From an uncultured Alphaproteobacteria bacterium (GTDB lineage Bacteria > Pseudomonadota > Alphaproteobacteria > HIMB59), in contig CABZUC010000003.1 of NCBI GenBank assembly GCA_902528805.1, positions 1 to 48,490 of the forward strand: a stretch of DNA of 48,490 bases, in the 5' to 3' direction. Of the stretch, positions 9,169 to 17,715 are shown piece by piece. The translations under genes and the position numbers were made by a program. How positions within the stretch are numbered: the first letter of the stretch is position 1; the number at the start of each line of letters is the position of its first letter. The notes beneath the pieces were generated by a model that searched no databases, was not told the DNA's origin, and saw nothing but the letters and a program-made list of their open reading frames with translations.

Positions 9169-10515
9169 ATGAGTCTACCGTCTAAATGTGAATATTTAAT
9201 AATCGGTGCTGGAATACATGGCTTAAGTACGGCTTGGCATTTATGTAAAAAGTTATCTAGTAAGGGACAATTAAAAGAAAATTCAGTAGTTGTTATTGAA
9301 AAAACAAAGGTTGCAAATGGCGCTAGTGGTGTAGCATGTGGAATAGTTAGAAATAACTACTATCAACCTGCAATGAGAAGTTTAATGGCTCACTCTGTAG
9401 ATGTATGGAATGAAAATGCTGAAGCATTAACATATAAACCAGTTGGTTACATGCAAATCAATTCACAATTAATGCAAGAGGGCATGTCGGAGGTTTATCA
9501 CCAACAAAAAGAAATTGGATTTGACTCAGAATTTATCGAAGGCGCCAGTGACTGTGAAAAATATATGAAGGACATGCTCCCAGATTGGCAAGCTCAAGGT
9601 ATAACATCTGTCCTACATGAAAAAAAGACTGGTTACGGAGCCAACAGGGGAGCAATTGAAGGGTTTCATAAATTAGCCATTTCATCTGGCGCAAAAGTAA
9701 TTGAGGGCGTTGAAGCAAACAATTTAATCTCCTCAAACGGTAGTGGTGCTGTAACAGCAGTAGAAACATCTGAGGGAACTATTGAATGTACACAACTAGT
9801 TGTTGCTGCTGGTCCTTGGGTAAGAAAGTTTTGGGAAATTTTAGAGTTACCAAACTATGTAAAAATTAAAAAACCTGATGGATCTTTTACTAATGAAATA
9901 CCTATGTGGTCATACATGGCTTTAGAAGAAGGCGAGCTTGAAGTTGATCCACGAAGTTATAAAACAGCAAATGGAACTGAGTATCCTGTAATTCATGTTG
10001 ATACTGAGTCAACGCTTGTCTCAAATAAAACAGGTGATGTTATTCATGAAAATGTAATGTGGGGTTTTTATTATAAACCAGATGTGTATAGAAATGGTAT
10101 TCAAGGTGGTTCATCTCCATACGATGTAACTAAACCTGTAAATGATATCAAACTAGACCCTTATGGGCACGACTCTCTTGAATTTCAGCCAAGAGCGTCT
10201 TTTGAGGATAAATGGACTTCTGCTCTGGCTTTTTGCCAGAAGCAATTTGATGGGTGTCACAATAAGTATAAAAAGCAAAATGCTGGCGGTATAGGATGTG
10301 TGACTCCTGACCGTTTTCCTGTATTCGACCAATATAGAGAAAATGTGTATATTATAGCAGACGCAAACCACGGATATAAAATGGCTGGTGTTGGTGATTT
10401 AGTATCTGATGAATTGCTTGGAAGAAAGTCTGAAATTCTAGAACCTTTCAGATTTTCGCGATACGAAGAAGGGAAGTTACATCCGGTTTCGAAAAGCCCG
10501 TTCCCTTGGAGTTGA
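9169..10515 (+). CDS. DAO/SoxB-family FAD-dependent oxidoreductase, substrate unknown
   Basis: YLIIGAGIHGLSTAWHL Rossmann motif, NGASGVACGIVRNNYYQPAMRSL, C-terminal GGIGCVTPDRFPVFDQ...ANHGYKMAGVG. Confidence 0.85.
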   Translation: MSLPSKCEYLIIGAGIHGLSTAWHLCKKLSSKGQLKENSVVVIEKTKVANGASGVACGIVRNNYYQPAMRSLMAHSVDVWNENAEALTYKPVGYMQINSQLMQEGMSEVYHQQKEIGFDSEFIEGASDCEKYMKDMLPDWQAQGITSVLHEKKTGYGANRGAIEGFHKLAISSGAKVIEGVEANNLISSNGSGAVTAVETSEGTIECTQLVVAAGPWVRKFWEILELPNYVKIKKPDGSFTNEIPMWSYMALEEGELEVDPRSYKTANGTEYPVIHVDTESTLVSNKTGDVIHENVMWGFYYKPDVYRNGIQGGSSPYDVTKPVNDIKLDPYGHDSLEFQPRASFEDKWTSALAFCQKQFDGCHNKYKKQNAGGIGCVTPDRFPVFDQYRENVYIIADANHGYKMAGVGDLVSDELLGRKSEILEPFRFSRYEEGKLHPVSKSPFPWS

Positions 10516-10532
10516 TGTAGAGGAGGAATATT

Positions 10533-12002
10533 ATGACAGCGCTAGAAACGTACGTTAAGGATAAAAAAAGACAAGACTATATAAAACAAGTAAGAAAAAA
10601 AATTGATAAGTTGGGTATAGAGTATATCTATTATCAATTTATTTCTGTAACTGGAAGGATTGTTGGTAAGGGTGTACCTGCTGATCACTGGGAAAGCATA
10701 GCAAACAAAGGTTTTCAGTTAGTGTATGGTGCTACTGCTAACTTATTTACAAATAGGCATGGTGATTATATTGGCTATGGTCCAGAAGCTCACGAATTAG
10801 TCGGAATACCTGACCCAGAAACTTTTGTACAAATTCCATGGGATAAAAGAATAGCCCGAGTATTTTGTACATGTTTTAGAAACAGAGAAGAAGAAAACGA
10901 TCCAGGCGGTTACTTAACTTCTGATTGTAGAGGTAATCTTAAAAGAGCTCACGAAGATTTTAAAAAGAAACATAAATTAGAATTAAGAGCAGGCACAGAG
11001 CCTGAAATGATGTGGTTAACTAAGAACGAGGATGGTAGCCCAACAGGTTCCGGTTTTTCTAAGCCATACTGTTATCATATTGATCAATTTGAATCTTTAA
11101 GACCCGTATACATGAAAGTAATAGAATACTCTCGTGCAATGGGTTTAGATATAATCCAAGGTGATCATGAGGATGCACCTGGTCAATTAGAATTAAACTT
11201 TAATTATGATGATGTTGTAAGAAATGCTGACAGATTGTCAACATACAGACAAATTTGTGCGCAAGTTGCTAGAGAATTCAACTTAATAGCATGTTTTCTT
11301 AGTAAACCTTTCGTTGGGGTTTCTGCATCTGGTTGTCATACAAACGTCTCTTTATGGAAAGGCGGCAAAGATGAGCTCATTCCATGTGGAAACAAAAGTA
11401 TTCCGGGTATGGAAAACGTCTTCCATCATAGAAGAGGTGGAACTAATGCCTTTATGCCTGATGGAAAAGATCAGAGAATTCCTGGAAAAATAGGGCTTCA
11501 GGCAATTGGGGGTGTGATGGAACATCTTCCTGCATTAACCGCATTAGGATCATCCACCGTGAATTCATATAGAAGACTGTGGGATACAGGTTTTTGGGCA
11601 CCAGTTTATGCTGATTGGGGATACCAAAATAGAACCTGTGGCCTAAGAGTATCTGCACCAGGAAGATTTGAATACCGTTCTGTAGACTCAGCACATAATC
11701 CATACCTCATGGGCAGTGGTTTATTGAAAGCATTTGATCACGGTATTTCTGAGAAGATGGATCCTGGAAAACCAGAACAGCAGAATATGTATGAACAAAT
11801 GAAAGCTGGTAAGCAAGTTGAAAAATTACCAATGACACTAGGTGAAGCTTTAGATCGTTTAGAAAGTGACAAAGTTATTCAAGAAGGGCTACCTGGTGAC
11901 ATGATGAGAGTGTTTATGGAGTATAAACGGGATGAGTGGGAAGAATTTTTAGCCACTCCAACTCAATGGGATCTCGATAAATACTTGGATTGCTTACCAT
12001 AA
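10533..12002 (+). CDS. Glutamine synthetase-family protein (divergent, putative gamma-glutamyl amide ligase)
   Basis: GS catalytic-domain motifs: GTEPEMMW, GDHEDAPGQLELNF, FVGVSASGCHTNVSLW, NRTCGLRVSAPGRFEYRSVDSAHNPYL. Confidence 0.85.
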   Translation: MTALETYVKDKKRQDYIKQVRKKIDKLGIEYIYYQFISVTGRIVGKGVPADHWESIANKGFQLVYGATANLFTNRHGDYIGYGPEAHELVGIPDPETFVQIPWDKRIARVFCTCFRNREEENDPGGYLTSDCRGNLKRAHEDFKKKHKLELRAGTEPEMMWLTKNEDGSPTGSGFSKPYCYHIDQFESLRPVYMKVIEYSRAMGLDIIQGDHEDAPGQLELNFNYDDVVRNADRLSTYRQICAQVAREFNLIACFLSKPFVGVSASGCHTNVSLWKGGKDELIPCGNKSIPGMENVFHHRRGGTNAFMPDGKDQRIPGKIGLQAIGGVMEHLPALTALGSSTVNSYRRLWDTGFWAPVYADWGYQNRTCGLRVSAPGRFEYRSVDSAHNPYLMGSGLLKAFDHGISEKMDPGKPEQQNMYEQMKAGKQVEKLPMTLGEALDRLESDKVIQEGLPGDMMRVFMEYKRDEWEEFLATPTQWDLDKYLDCLP

Positions 12003-12020
12003 AATAGATAGGAGTAAAGT

Positions 12021-12962
12021 ATGTGTGGAATAGCTGGAGTAATAAATAAAAAAAAGACAGTCAACGTGGGTGAACAGATGGGCCTTATGTTACAAGGACT
12101 AAAACATAGAGGACCAGACTCAACTGGTTACGCTATGTATGGTACACCACTCAAAAAAGGTTTCGTAATGAGATTTAAAATATCTGAAAATGAAGCTGAA
12201 AAAGTAAATGCAAATGTTGACTCACCTGTTGATTTAAAAAATAGAAAAAACGCTGTCGATTCTATTTTAAAAAAACATGGTGCGAAAGTAACAAAACAAA
12301 GCTCCAGCACACCATACGCTTTTCGATATATATTTGATTTTAAAGGTGATCTTACAGATTTAGCAACAGAAATTGAGACAGTCGAAAAAACAGAGATATT
12401 ATCAATAGGTAAAGGTCTTGAACTTATAAAAGATTTAGGGGACGCCACAACTGTTTCAGACCAGTACGGTCTAAATAAGTTTATGGGTACTCATGGCATA
12501 GGTCATACAAGAATGGCTACAGAGTCGGACGTTGACATAAAATCTGCTCACCCTTACTGGGCTTTCCCTTTTGAAGATGTATCAGTTGTTCACAACGGCC
12601 AATTGACAAACTATTGGGGTAACAGAAGGATACTTGAAAGAAAAGGTTATAGATTTAATTCAAACTGTGACTCTGAGATAATTGCAGTTTATATAGCTGA
12701 TAAAATGGCCAATGGGATTGAACTTGAAAAAGCGATGCATGACAGTTTAGACGAACTAGATGGAGTCTTTACATATGTTGTAGCTACGAAAGATCAACTT
12801 GGAATGGCCAAAGATCACATGGCTGCAAAGCCAATGGTAATCTATGAAAGCAAAGATATCGTAGCATGTGCATCAGAGGAAGTTGCTATTAGGAATATCT
12901 TTCCTCACGAAATTAAAACTTATGACCCTTATGAAGCGGAGGTGAAAGTATGGCAGGCTTAA
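12021..12962 (+). CDS. Class II glutamine amidotransferase (GlxB/MgsA-like), second copy
   Basis: MCGIAGV N-terminus, KHRGPDSTGYAMY, GIGHTRMATES, VHNGQLTNYW. Confidence 0.83.
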   Translation: MCGIAGVINKKKTVNVGEQMGLMLQGLKHRGPDSTGYAMYGTPLKKGFVMRFKISENEAEKVNANVDSPVDLKNRKNAVDSILKKHGAKVTKQSSSTPYAFRYIFDFKGDLTDLATEIETVEKTEILSIGKGLELIKDLGDATTVSDQYGLNKFMGTHGIGHTRMATESDVDIKSAHPYWAFPFEDVSVVHNGQLTNYWGNRRILERKGYRFNSNCDSEIIAVYIADKMANGIELEKAMHDSLDELDGVFTYVVATKDQLGMAKDHMAAKPMVIYESKDIVACASEEVAIRNIFPHEIKTYDPYEAEVKVWQA

Positions 12963-13786
12963 CAAAAAAAACATCTGCTTTTGATGATGAAAATTTATCA
13001 GGTAGATCCCAAAAACTCTTTTTTGAGGTAACCGAAGAGGAGAATTATACCTACTATGGAAACCACGAGGTTGATTTTAATAAGAGAACTTCTATTGACT
13101 GTGAAGGGATTAATGCTCACGAATTAAATCAAAAAATTAGAGACTCAATTCGAAAAGGATATGGATCTATAGTAATTAAAAATCCAGGAGCTAAACACTC
13201 TCTTGGAGTAGGGATACTAAATAAGCTTAACTTGATTTTTGAAGGAAGCTTAGGCTACTTCGGTATTGGATGCATTGATGGCCCAACTGTTAGAGTTAAC
13301 GGAAGAGTTGGATGGTCTTGTGCAGAAAATATGATGTCAGGAAAAGTTGTTGTTGAAAATAACGCTGGATCTTGTTTTGGAGCCGCTTTAAGAGGTGGAG
13401 ACTTAATTGTTAAAGGTGACGCTGGCGCAAGAACTGGAATTGACATGAAAGGTGGTACTATTTTAATCGGTGGTAATGCCGGCGCTTACACTGGATTTAT
13501 GATGCAAAGAGGTAGAATTATTGTTTGTGGTGATGTAAACGCAAACATGGGTGACTCTATGTATGATGGTATAATTTTTGTTGGAGGAGAACCTCATTCC
13601 TTAGGAACTGACTGCGTTCCTGGTGAAATGAATGAACATGAGGTTAGATGGCTAGAACAAAAAATCAAAAATGCTGAGATTGATTGCAAGGTTCCAGCAT
13701 CTAAATTTAAAAAATACGTTGCAGGTAGAATGCTTTGGAATTATGACAATCTAGAGCCAGCAGAAAAGAAAGGAATATTAGGCTAA
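12950..13786 (+). CDS. GXGXG (GltB domain 3)-like protein (GlxC/MgsB-like), second copy
   Basis: G-rich repeats NGRVGWSCAENMMSGKVVVENNAGSCFGAALRGGDLIVKGDAGARTGIDMKGG. Confidence 0.83.
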   Translation: MAGLTKKTSAFDDENLSGRSQKLFFEVTEEENYTYYGNHEVDFNKRTSIDCEGINAHELNQKIRDSIRKGYGSIVIKNPGAKHSLGVGILNKLNLIFEGSLGYFGIGCIDGPTVRVNGRVGWSCAENMMSGKVVVENNAGSCFGAALRGGDLIVKGDAGARTGIDMKGGTILIGGNAGAYTGFMMQRGRIIVCGDVNANMGDSMYDGIIFVGGEPHSLGTDCVPGEMNEHEVRWLEQKIKNAEIDCKVPASKFKKYVAGRMLWNYDNLEPAEKKGILG

Positions 13787-15120
13787 TGGCAAAACGCAAT
13801 ACACAATTATTAGGACAAAACTCAATCTTTACCCCAGAGGTAATGGACGATATTCACATCAAATCACAACTAGGTCGTTATCGTATGCGTGGCATGGCCT
13901 TAATGAAAAAAATTCCTCACTGGGATGATTTAGTATTTTTACCTGGAACATTAACACGATTTGTTATCGAAGGTTACAGAGAGAAATGTTTAACCGAGAC
14001 TATCATAGGCCCTAGAGCAAAAAATCCTATTAAACTTGATATTCCTGTTTACATAACAAGTATGAGTTTTGGTGCTCTTTCTTATGAAGCAAAAACTGCT
14101 CTAGCAAGAGGGTCATCAATGGCAGGAAGTGCTACTTGCTCTGGAGAAGGCGGAATGATACCTGATGAAAGGAGATATTCTCACAAATGGTACTATCAAT
14201 GTATTCAATCAAGATATGGTTTTAATCCGCACCATGCTCAACTAGCTGATGCAATTGAAGTATTCATTGGACAAGGTCAAAAAGTTGGAATGGGCGGCCA
14301 CTTAATGGGCCAAAAAGTTACAGACCAAGTAGCTGAAATGAGATCTTTACCCGCTGGTATTGATCAAAGATCTCCTGCCAGACACCCAGACTGGATGGGC
14401 CCAGATGACTTAGCACTTAAAGTACAAGAGTTAAGAGAGTTAACTGACAATCAAGTTCCAATTCAGTTGAAATTAGGTGCTTCAAGGGTTTATGATGATG
14501 TTAGAATGGCAGCAAAATGCGATCCTGACTCAATATTTTTAGACTCCATGGAAGGTTCAACAGCTGCTGGTCCTCATATAGCAGCAGCAAATACTGGTAT
14601 TCCTGGTATCGGCGCTATTCGAGAAGCAAGAAGAGCTCTAGACGATGTGGGTAAAACTGGCGAAATTTCATTAGTTTTCGCTGGTGGTATTAGAGATGGT
14701 GCTGACATGGCAAAAGCTTTAGCCTTAGGAGCTGACGCAATAGCTATTGGTACAGCTGGTTTAGTTGCCTTGAACTGTAATAAAGATATTCCTGAAGCAG
14801 ATTATGAAAAAGAAATGGGTGTTGAAGCAGGTTATTGTTATCACTGTCATACTGGTAGGTGTCCTGTCGGTGTAGCCACACAAGATCCTGTTCTTAGAAG
14901 TAGATTAGATCCAACAGAGGCTGCCGAGAGAGTTTACAATCTATTAAGCACAATGACTCTTGAGTGCCAAATGTTAGCAAGAGCATGTGGTAAGACGAAT
15001 ATCCACTCTCTTGAACCAGAAGACTTAGCAGCACTAACAATGGAGTCATCAGCAATGGCTAAAGTACCTTTAGCCGGAACAGATTTGACTGTGGGTGTCG
15101 ATAACTACCACTCAATCTAG
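13786..15120 (+). CDS. FMN-binding glutamate synthase domain protein (GlxD/MgsC-like), second copy, with Cys-rich 3Fe-4S-type motif
   Basis: MSFGALSYEAKTALARGSSMAGSATCSGEGG, GGIRDGADMAKALALGADAIAIG, CYHCHTGRCPVGVATQDP. Confidence 0.87.
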   Translation: MAKRNTQLLGQNSIFTPEVMDDIHIKSQLGRYRMRGMALMKKIPHWDDLVFLPGTLTRFVIEGYREKCLTETIIGPRAKNPIKLDIPVYITSMSFGALSYEAKTALARGSSMAGSATCSGEGGMIPDERRYSHKWYYQCIQSRYGFNPHHAQLADAIEVFIGQGQKVGMGGHLMGQKVTDQVAEMRSLPAGIDQRSPARHPDWMGPDDLALKVQELRELTDNQVPIQLKLGASRVYDDVRMAAKCDPDSIFLDSMEGSTAAGPHIAAANTGIPGIGAIREARRALDDVGKTGEISLVFAGGIRDGADMAKALALGADAIAIGTAGLVALNCNKDIPEADYEKEMGVEAGYCYHCHTGRCPVGVATQDPVLRSRLDPTEAAERVYNLLSTMTLECQMLARACGKTNIHSLEPEDLAALTMESSAMAKVPLAGTDLTVGVDNYHSI

Positions 15121-15129
15121 GAGACAAAA

Positions 15130-15603
15130 ATGGTTAAAAAGAAAACATCAACAGCAAAATCAAAAAAAACTGCTAAAAAATCTTCTAAACCAAAAGGTTA
15201 CCAAGTTGTAGGTGGGGCTAAGCTAAAAGATAAAGAAATTAAAACATCAAGAGAAAAAATGATCGGTCAACATATCGGTTATCGTTACGATGTAAACTTA
15301 ATTCCCGATTACAAACACCTAACTCCTTTCCTTAAGCAATATATTGAGATTATGGGATGGGATGATTTAAACTGGCTAGAAGATATTCATATGGGTTTTG
15401 AGGGAGACACACCCGCTGTATTTGACAGAAACGCAAATGCTTGGATCACTCTTCCTAAAAAAATTAAACTTCCAAAAAACCAACAAGACAGAGATATGTT
15501 GGCAAGAGAATTACTTATCAAATTTCAAATGTCACCCAACCATCCATTGGTTCAATTAAAAAGAACCTATGCTAAGGGCGAAAACTTTAAATTAGTCGAA
15601 TAA
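15130..15603 (+). CDS. Uncharacterised protein with Lys-rich N-terminus, last gene of second module
   Basis: 157-aa ORF 9 nt after the upstream stop, followed by a terminator-like hairpin; no family recognised. Confidence 0.7.
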   Translation: MVKKKTSTAKSKKTAKKSSKPKGYQVVGGAKLKDKEIKTSREKMIGQHIGYRYDVNLIPDYKHLTPFLKQYIEIMGWDDLNWLEDIHMGFEGDTPAVFDRNANAWITLPKKIKLPKNQQDRDMLARELLIKFQMSPNHPLVQLKRTYAKGENFKLVE

Positions 15604-15614
15604 GTTTTATTAAA

Positions 15615-15637
15615 TTAGGGGGCTTTTGTCCCCCTAA
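15615..15637. terminator. Putative bidirectional terminator between convergent transcription units
   Basis: TTAGGGGG-CTTTTGT-CCCCCTAA hairpin between the + strand operon end (15603) and the - strand gene end (15649). Confidence 0.7.
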
Positions 15638-15648
15638 AGCTAAAATAT

Positions 15649-16203
15649 TTAATCTTTAATCCTAATTAGCTTTGACTTTTTCCAGTTTGGAATAAATTTT
15701 ATAACATCGATGTCATTACCCAATCCTGGATTAAAATTTTTATTATGCCAGAAAATATTTTCCCAATGTTCTTCATTTTTATCGAGAATAAAGGGAGAGC
15801 ATAATAATCTATAATTCGTCGATAAGTGGATAAAATCAAGGATACACGACCCTTCTTTAACTACTTTTTTGGAAATACTTGAACTCTTGGGGAAAGTAGC
15901 AAACAAAGAGTCTGAAAATTTATCTTTATCCATAAAATATTCAGAGGATAAAAATTTATTCATCTTATCAAATCTATCAGCAGGATCGTATGTTCGTTTA
16001 AAAGTATGTTCAAAAAGTTTTGTAGTGTTTACTGGATCATTTTCAGATATTACAACAATAATTCTCAGGAGTTCATTACCTTTCTTATCAAGTAATATCG
16101 GAGCCATAGAAGAATTGGGTCTACCACTTTGTGTCCTAAATGCTTGAATTCTTGATTGACATTGCCAATCAAGAAATTTTTCTTGTAATACCTCTGGAGT
16201 CAT
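15649..16203 (-). CDS. Uncharacterised protein immediately downstream of gmaS
   Basis: 184-aa ORF, 4-nt gap to gmaS on the same strand; the overlapping + ORF looks like a shadow. Confidence 0.65.
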   Translation of the reverse strand: MTPEVLQEKFLDWQCQSRIQAFRTQSGRPNSSMAPILLDKKGNELLRIIVVISENDPVNTTKLFEHTFKRTYDPADRFDKMNKFLSSEYFMDKDKFSDSLFATFPKSSSISKKVVKEGSCILDFIHLSTNYRLLCSPFILDKNEEHWENIFWHNKNFNPGLGNDIDVIKFIPNWKKSKLIRIKD

Positions 16204-16207
16204 TCGT

Positions 16208-17515
16208 TTAACAGTCTAGAGTGGTCTCTCTCTCCCAACTAGAAAGGTGTTTGTTAAAGGTACCCCAATCTTGATTTTTAAGTTTTACATAACTATTAAC
16301 TAAATCATCACCAAATCCTGCTCTTATAATTTTTGATTTATCAAAATCTCGAATAGCATCAAGAAGGTTTAAAGGAAGTTTTTTTACCTTTCCAGCTTTT
16401 TGACCCTCTGTGTACATGTTAATGTCTAATCGTTTCCCAGGATTTCTTTTATTATTGAAACCATCTAAACCTAAAAGAAGAATGCCTGCTTGAAGCAAAT
16501 ATGGATTTGTAGCTCCATCCATCAGTCTTAATTCAAATCTACCTGCTCCAGGAACTCTAACCATGTGTGTTCTATTGTTACCAGCCCATGTAATGGAACT
16601 TGGAGACCATGTTGCACCTGATGTAGTGACACTTCCATTAATTCTTTTATAAGAGTTTACTGTAGGATTAAAAACAGCAGCCATTTTGTCTGCACTTTCC
16701 ATTATGCCGCCCAAGAAATTATAACCAGTTTTTGATAAACCTAATTCATCTTTTTTATCTAAAAACATATTTTTTTTACCTGCTTTATCCCAGATTGATA
16801 TATGACAATGACACCCATTGCCTGTTAAATTTGTGAAAGGTTTTGGCATGAAGGTTGCTCTTAATGAATGTTTTTCTGCTATTGATTTTACCATAAATTT
16901 AAAAAATGCATGTCTATCTGCAGTAACTAAACAATCTGAAAAATCCCAGTTCATTTCAAATTGCCCGTTCGCATCTTCATGATCATTTTGATAGGGTTTC
17001 CAACCAAGTGAAATCATTGAGTCACAAATTTCAGTAATAACATCGTATCTTCTCATTAATGCAGAGGAGTCATAGCAAGGTTTTGCTTGCGTATCTCTTT
17101 CATCTGATAAAGAAGTTCCATCTGCATTAACTAAAAAAAACTCACATTCAACACCAGATTTCATGTAAAGTTTTTTTTTAGCCGCTTTTTCAATTTGTCT
17201 TCTTAAAGCAATTCTTGGAGATGTTTCTACTGGCTTTCCATCCATGTATAAATCAGAGGCGACCCAAGCTATTTCCTTATTCCACGGAAGTTGGATAACA
17301 CTATCACCATCAGGCATTCCAAACATATCTGAGTCAGCTGGAGACATATCTAGCCACGTTGCAAAACCTGCAAAACCAGCTCCTTCAGATTGAATTTCAT
17401 CTATAGCCGTTGCAGGTACTAATTTTGATCTCAGAACACCGAACAAATCTACAAAACTTACAAAAAAATATTTAACTCCATTTTTCTTAGCGAACTGATG
17501 AAGATTGGTTACCAT
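16208..17515 (-). CDS. gmaS: Gamma-glutamylmethylamide synthetase (GmaS)-like glutamine synthetase-family enzyme
   Basis: GS fold motifs (YQNDHEDANGQFEMNW, TFMPKPFTNLTGNGCHCHIS, NNRTHMVRVPGAGRFELRLMDGATNPYL) and N-terminal EGAGFAGFATWLDMSPADSDM..PDGDSVIQLPW resembling characterised GmaS as recalled; locus context with mgd/mgs. Confidence 0.82.
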   Translation of the reverse strand: MVTNLHQFAKKNGVKYFFVSFVDLFGVLRSKLVPATAIDEIQSEGAGFAGFATWLDMSPADSDMFGMPDGDSVIQLPWNKEIAWVASDLYMDGKPVETSPRIALRRQIEKAAKKKLYMKSGVECEFFLVNADGTSLSDERDTQAKPCYDSSALMRRYDVITEICDSMISLGWKPYQNDHEDANGQFEMNWDFSDCLVTADRHAFFKFMVKSIAEKHSLRATFMPKPFTNLTGNGCHCHISIWDKAGKKNMFLDKKDELGLSKTGYNFLGGIMESADKMAAVFNPTVNSYKRINGSVTTSGATWSPSSITWAGNNRTHMVRVPGAGRFELRLMDGATNPYLLQAGILLLGLDGFNNKRNPGKRLDINMYTEGQKAGKVKKLPLNLLDAIRDFDKSKIIRAGFGDDLVNSYVKLKNQDWGTFNKHLSSWERETTLDC

Positions 17516-17542
17516 TTATTTTCTCCTCTTTCATAATTTAAC

Positions 17543-17557
17543 ATGCATTTATTGCAT
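17543..17557. promoter_or_regulatory. Possible regulatory inverted repeat in divergent gmaS/amt intergenic region
   Basis: ATGCA-TTTAT-TGCAT in the 200-bp divergent region. Confidence 0.3.
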
Positions 17558-17715
17558 ATGCTAAAAACACATTGATACTATTTAATTTTTAAACTTATTT
17601 TAAATTTTATTAATTTTATAATTTAGTTATTAAAAAGTAAAATACATAAAGATACTAAAAATGATTCTTAAATATTTTTTTTATCTTTTTTATTAATTAA
17701 TTAAGGAGGTCATAC

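Noticed and set aside
9533-10371. Minus-strand ORFs (78 and 72 aa) inside the FAD oxidoreductase
   Set aside because: Antisense shadows of a well-supported gene; no recognisable motifs.
11452-13446. Minus-strand ORFs opposite the GS-like, amidotransferase and GXGXG genes
   Set aside because: Antisense shadows within conserved coding sequence.
12021-15120. Calling the second trio an ordinary GOGAT large subunit split in three
   Set aside because: No central GltB domain or GltD subunit is present and the context is a GS-like ligase plus FAD amine oxidoreductase; GlxBCD/MgsABC-like is a better description, though activity is untested.
15869-16147. 92-aa plus-strand ORF opposite the 184-aa gene
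   Set aside because: The minus-strand ORF is longer and abuts gmaS in operon fashion; the plus-strand ORF looks like a shadow, though the strand choice is less certain than elsewhere.
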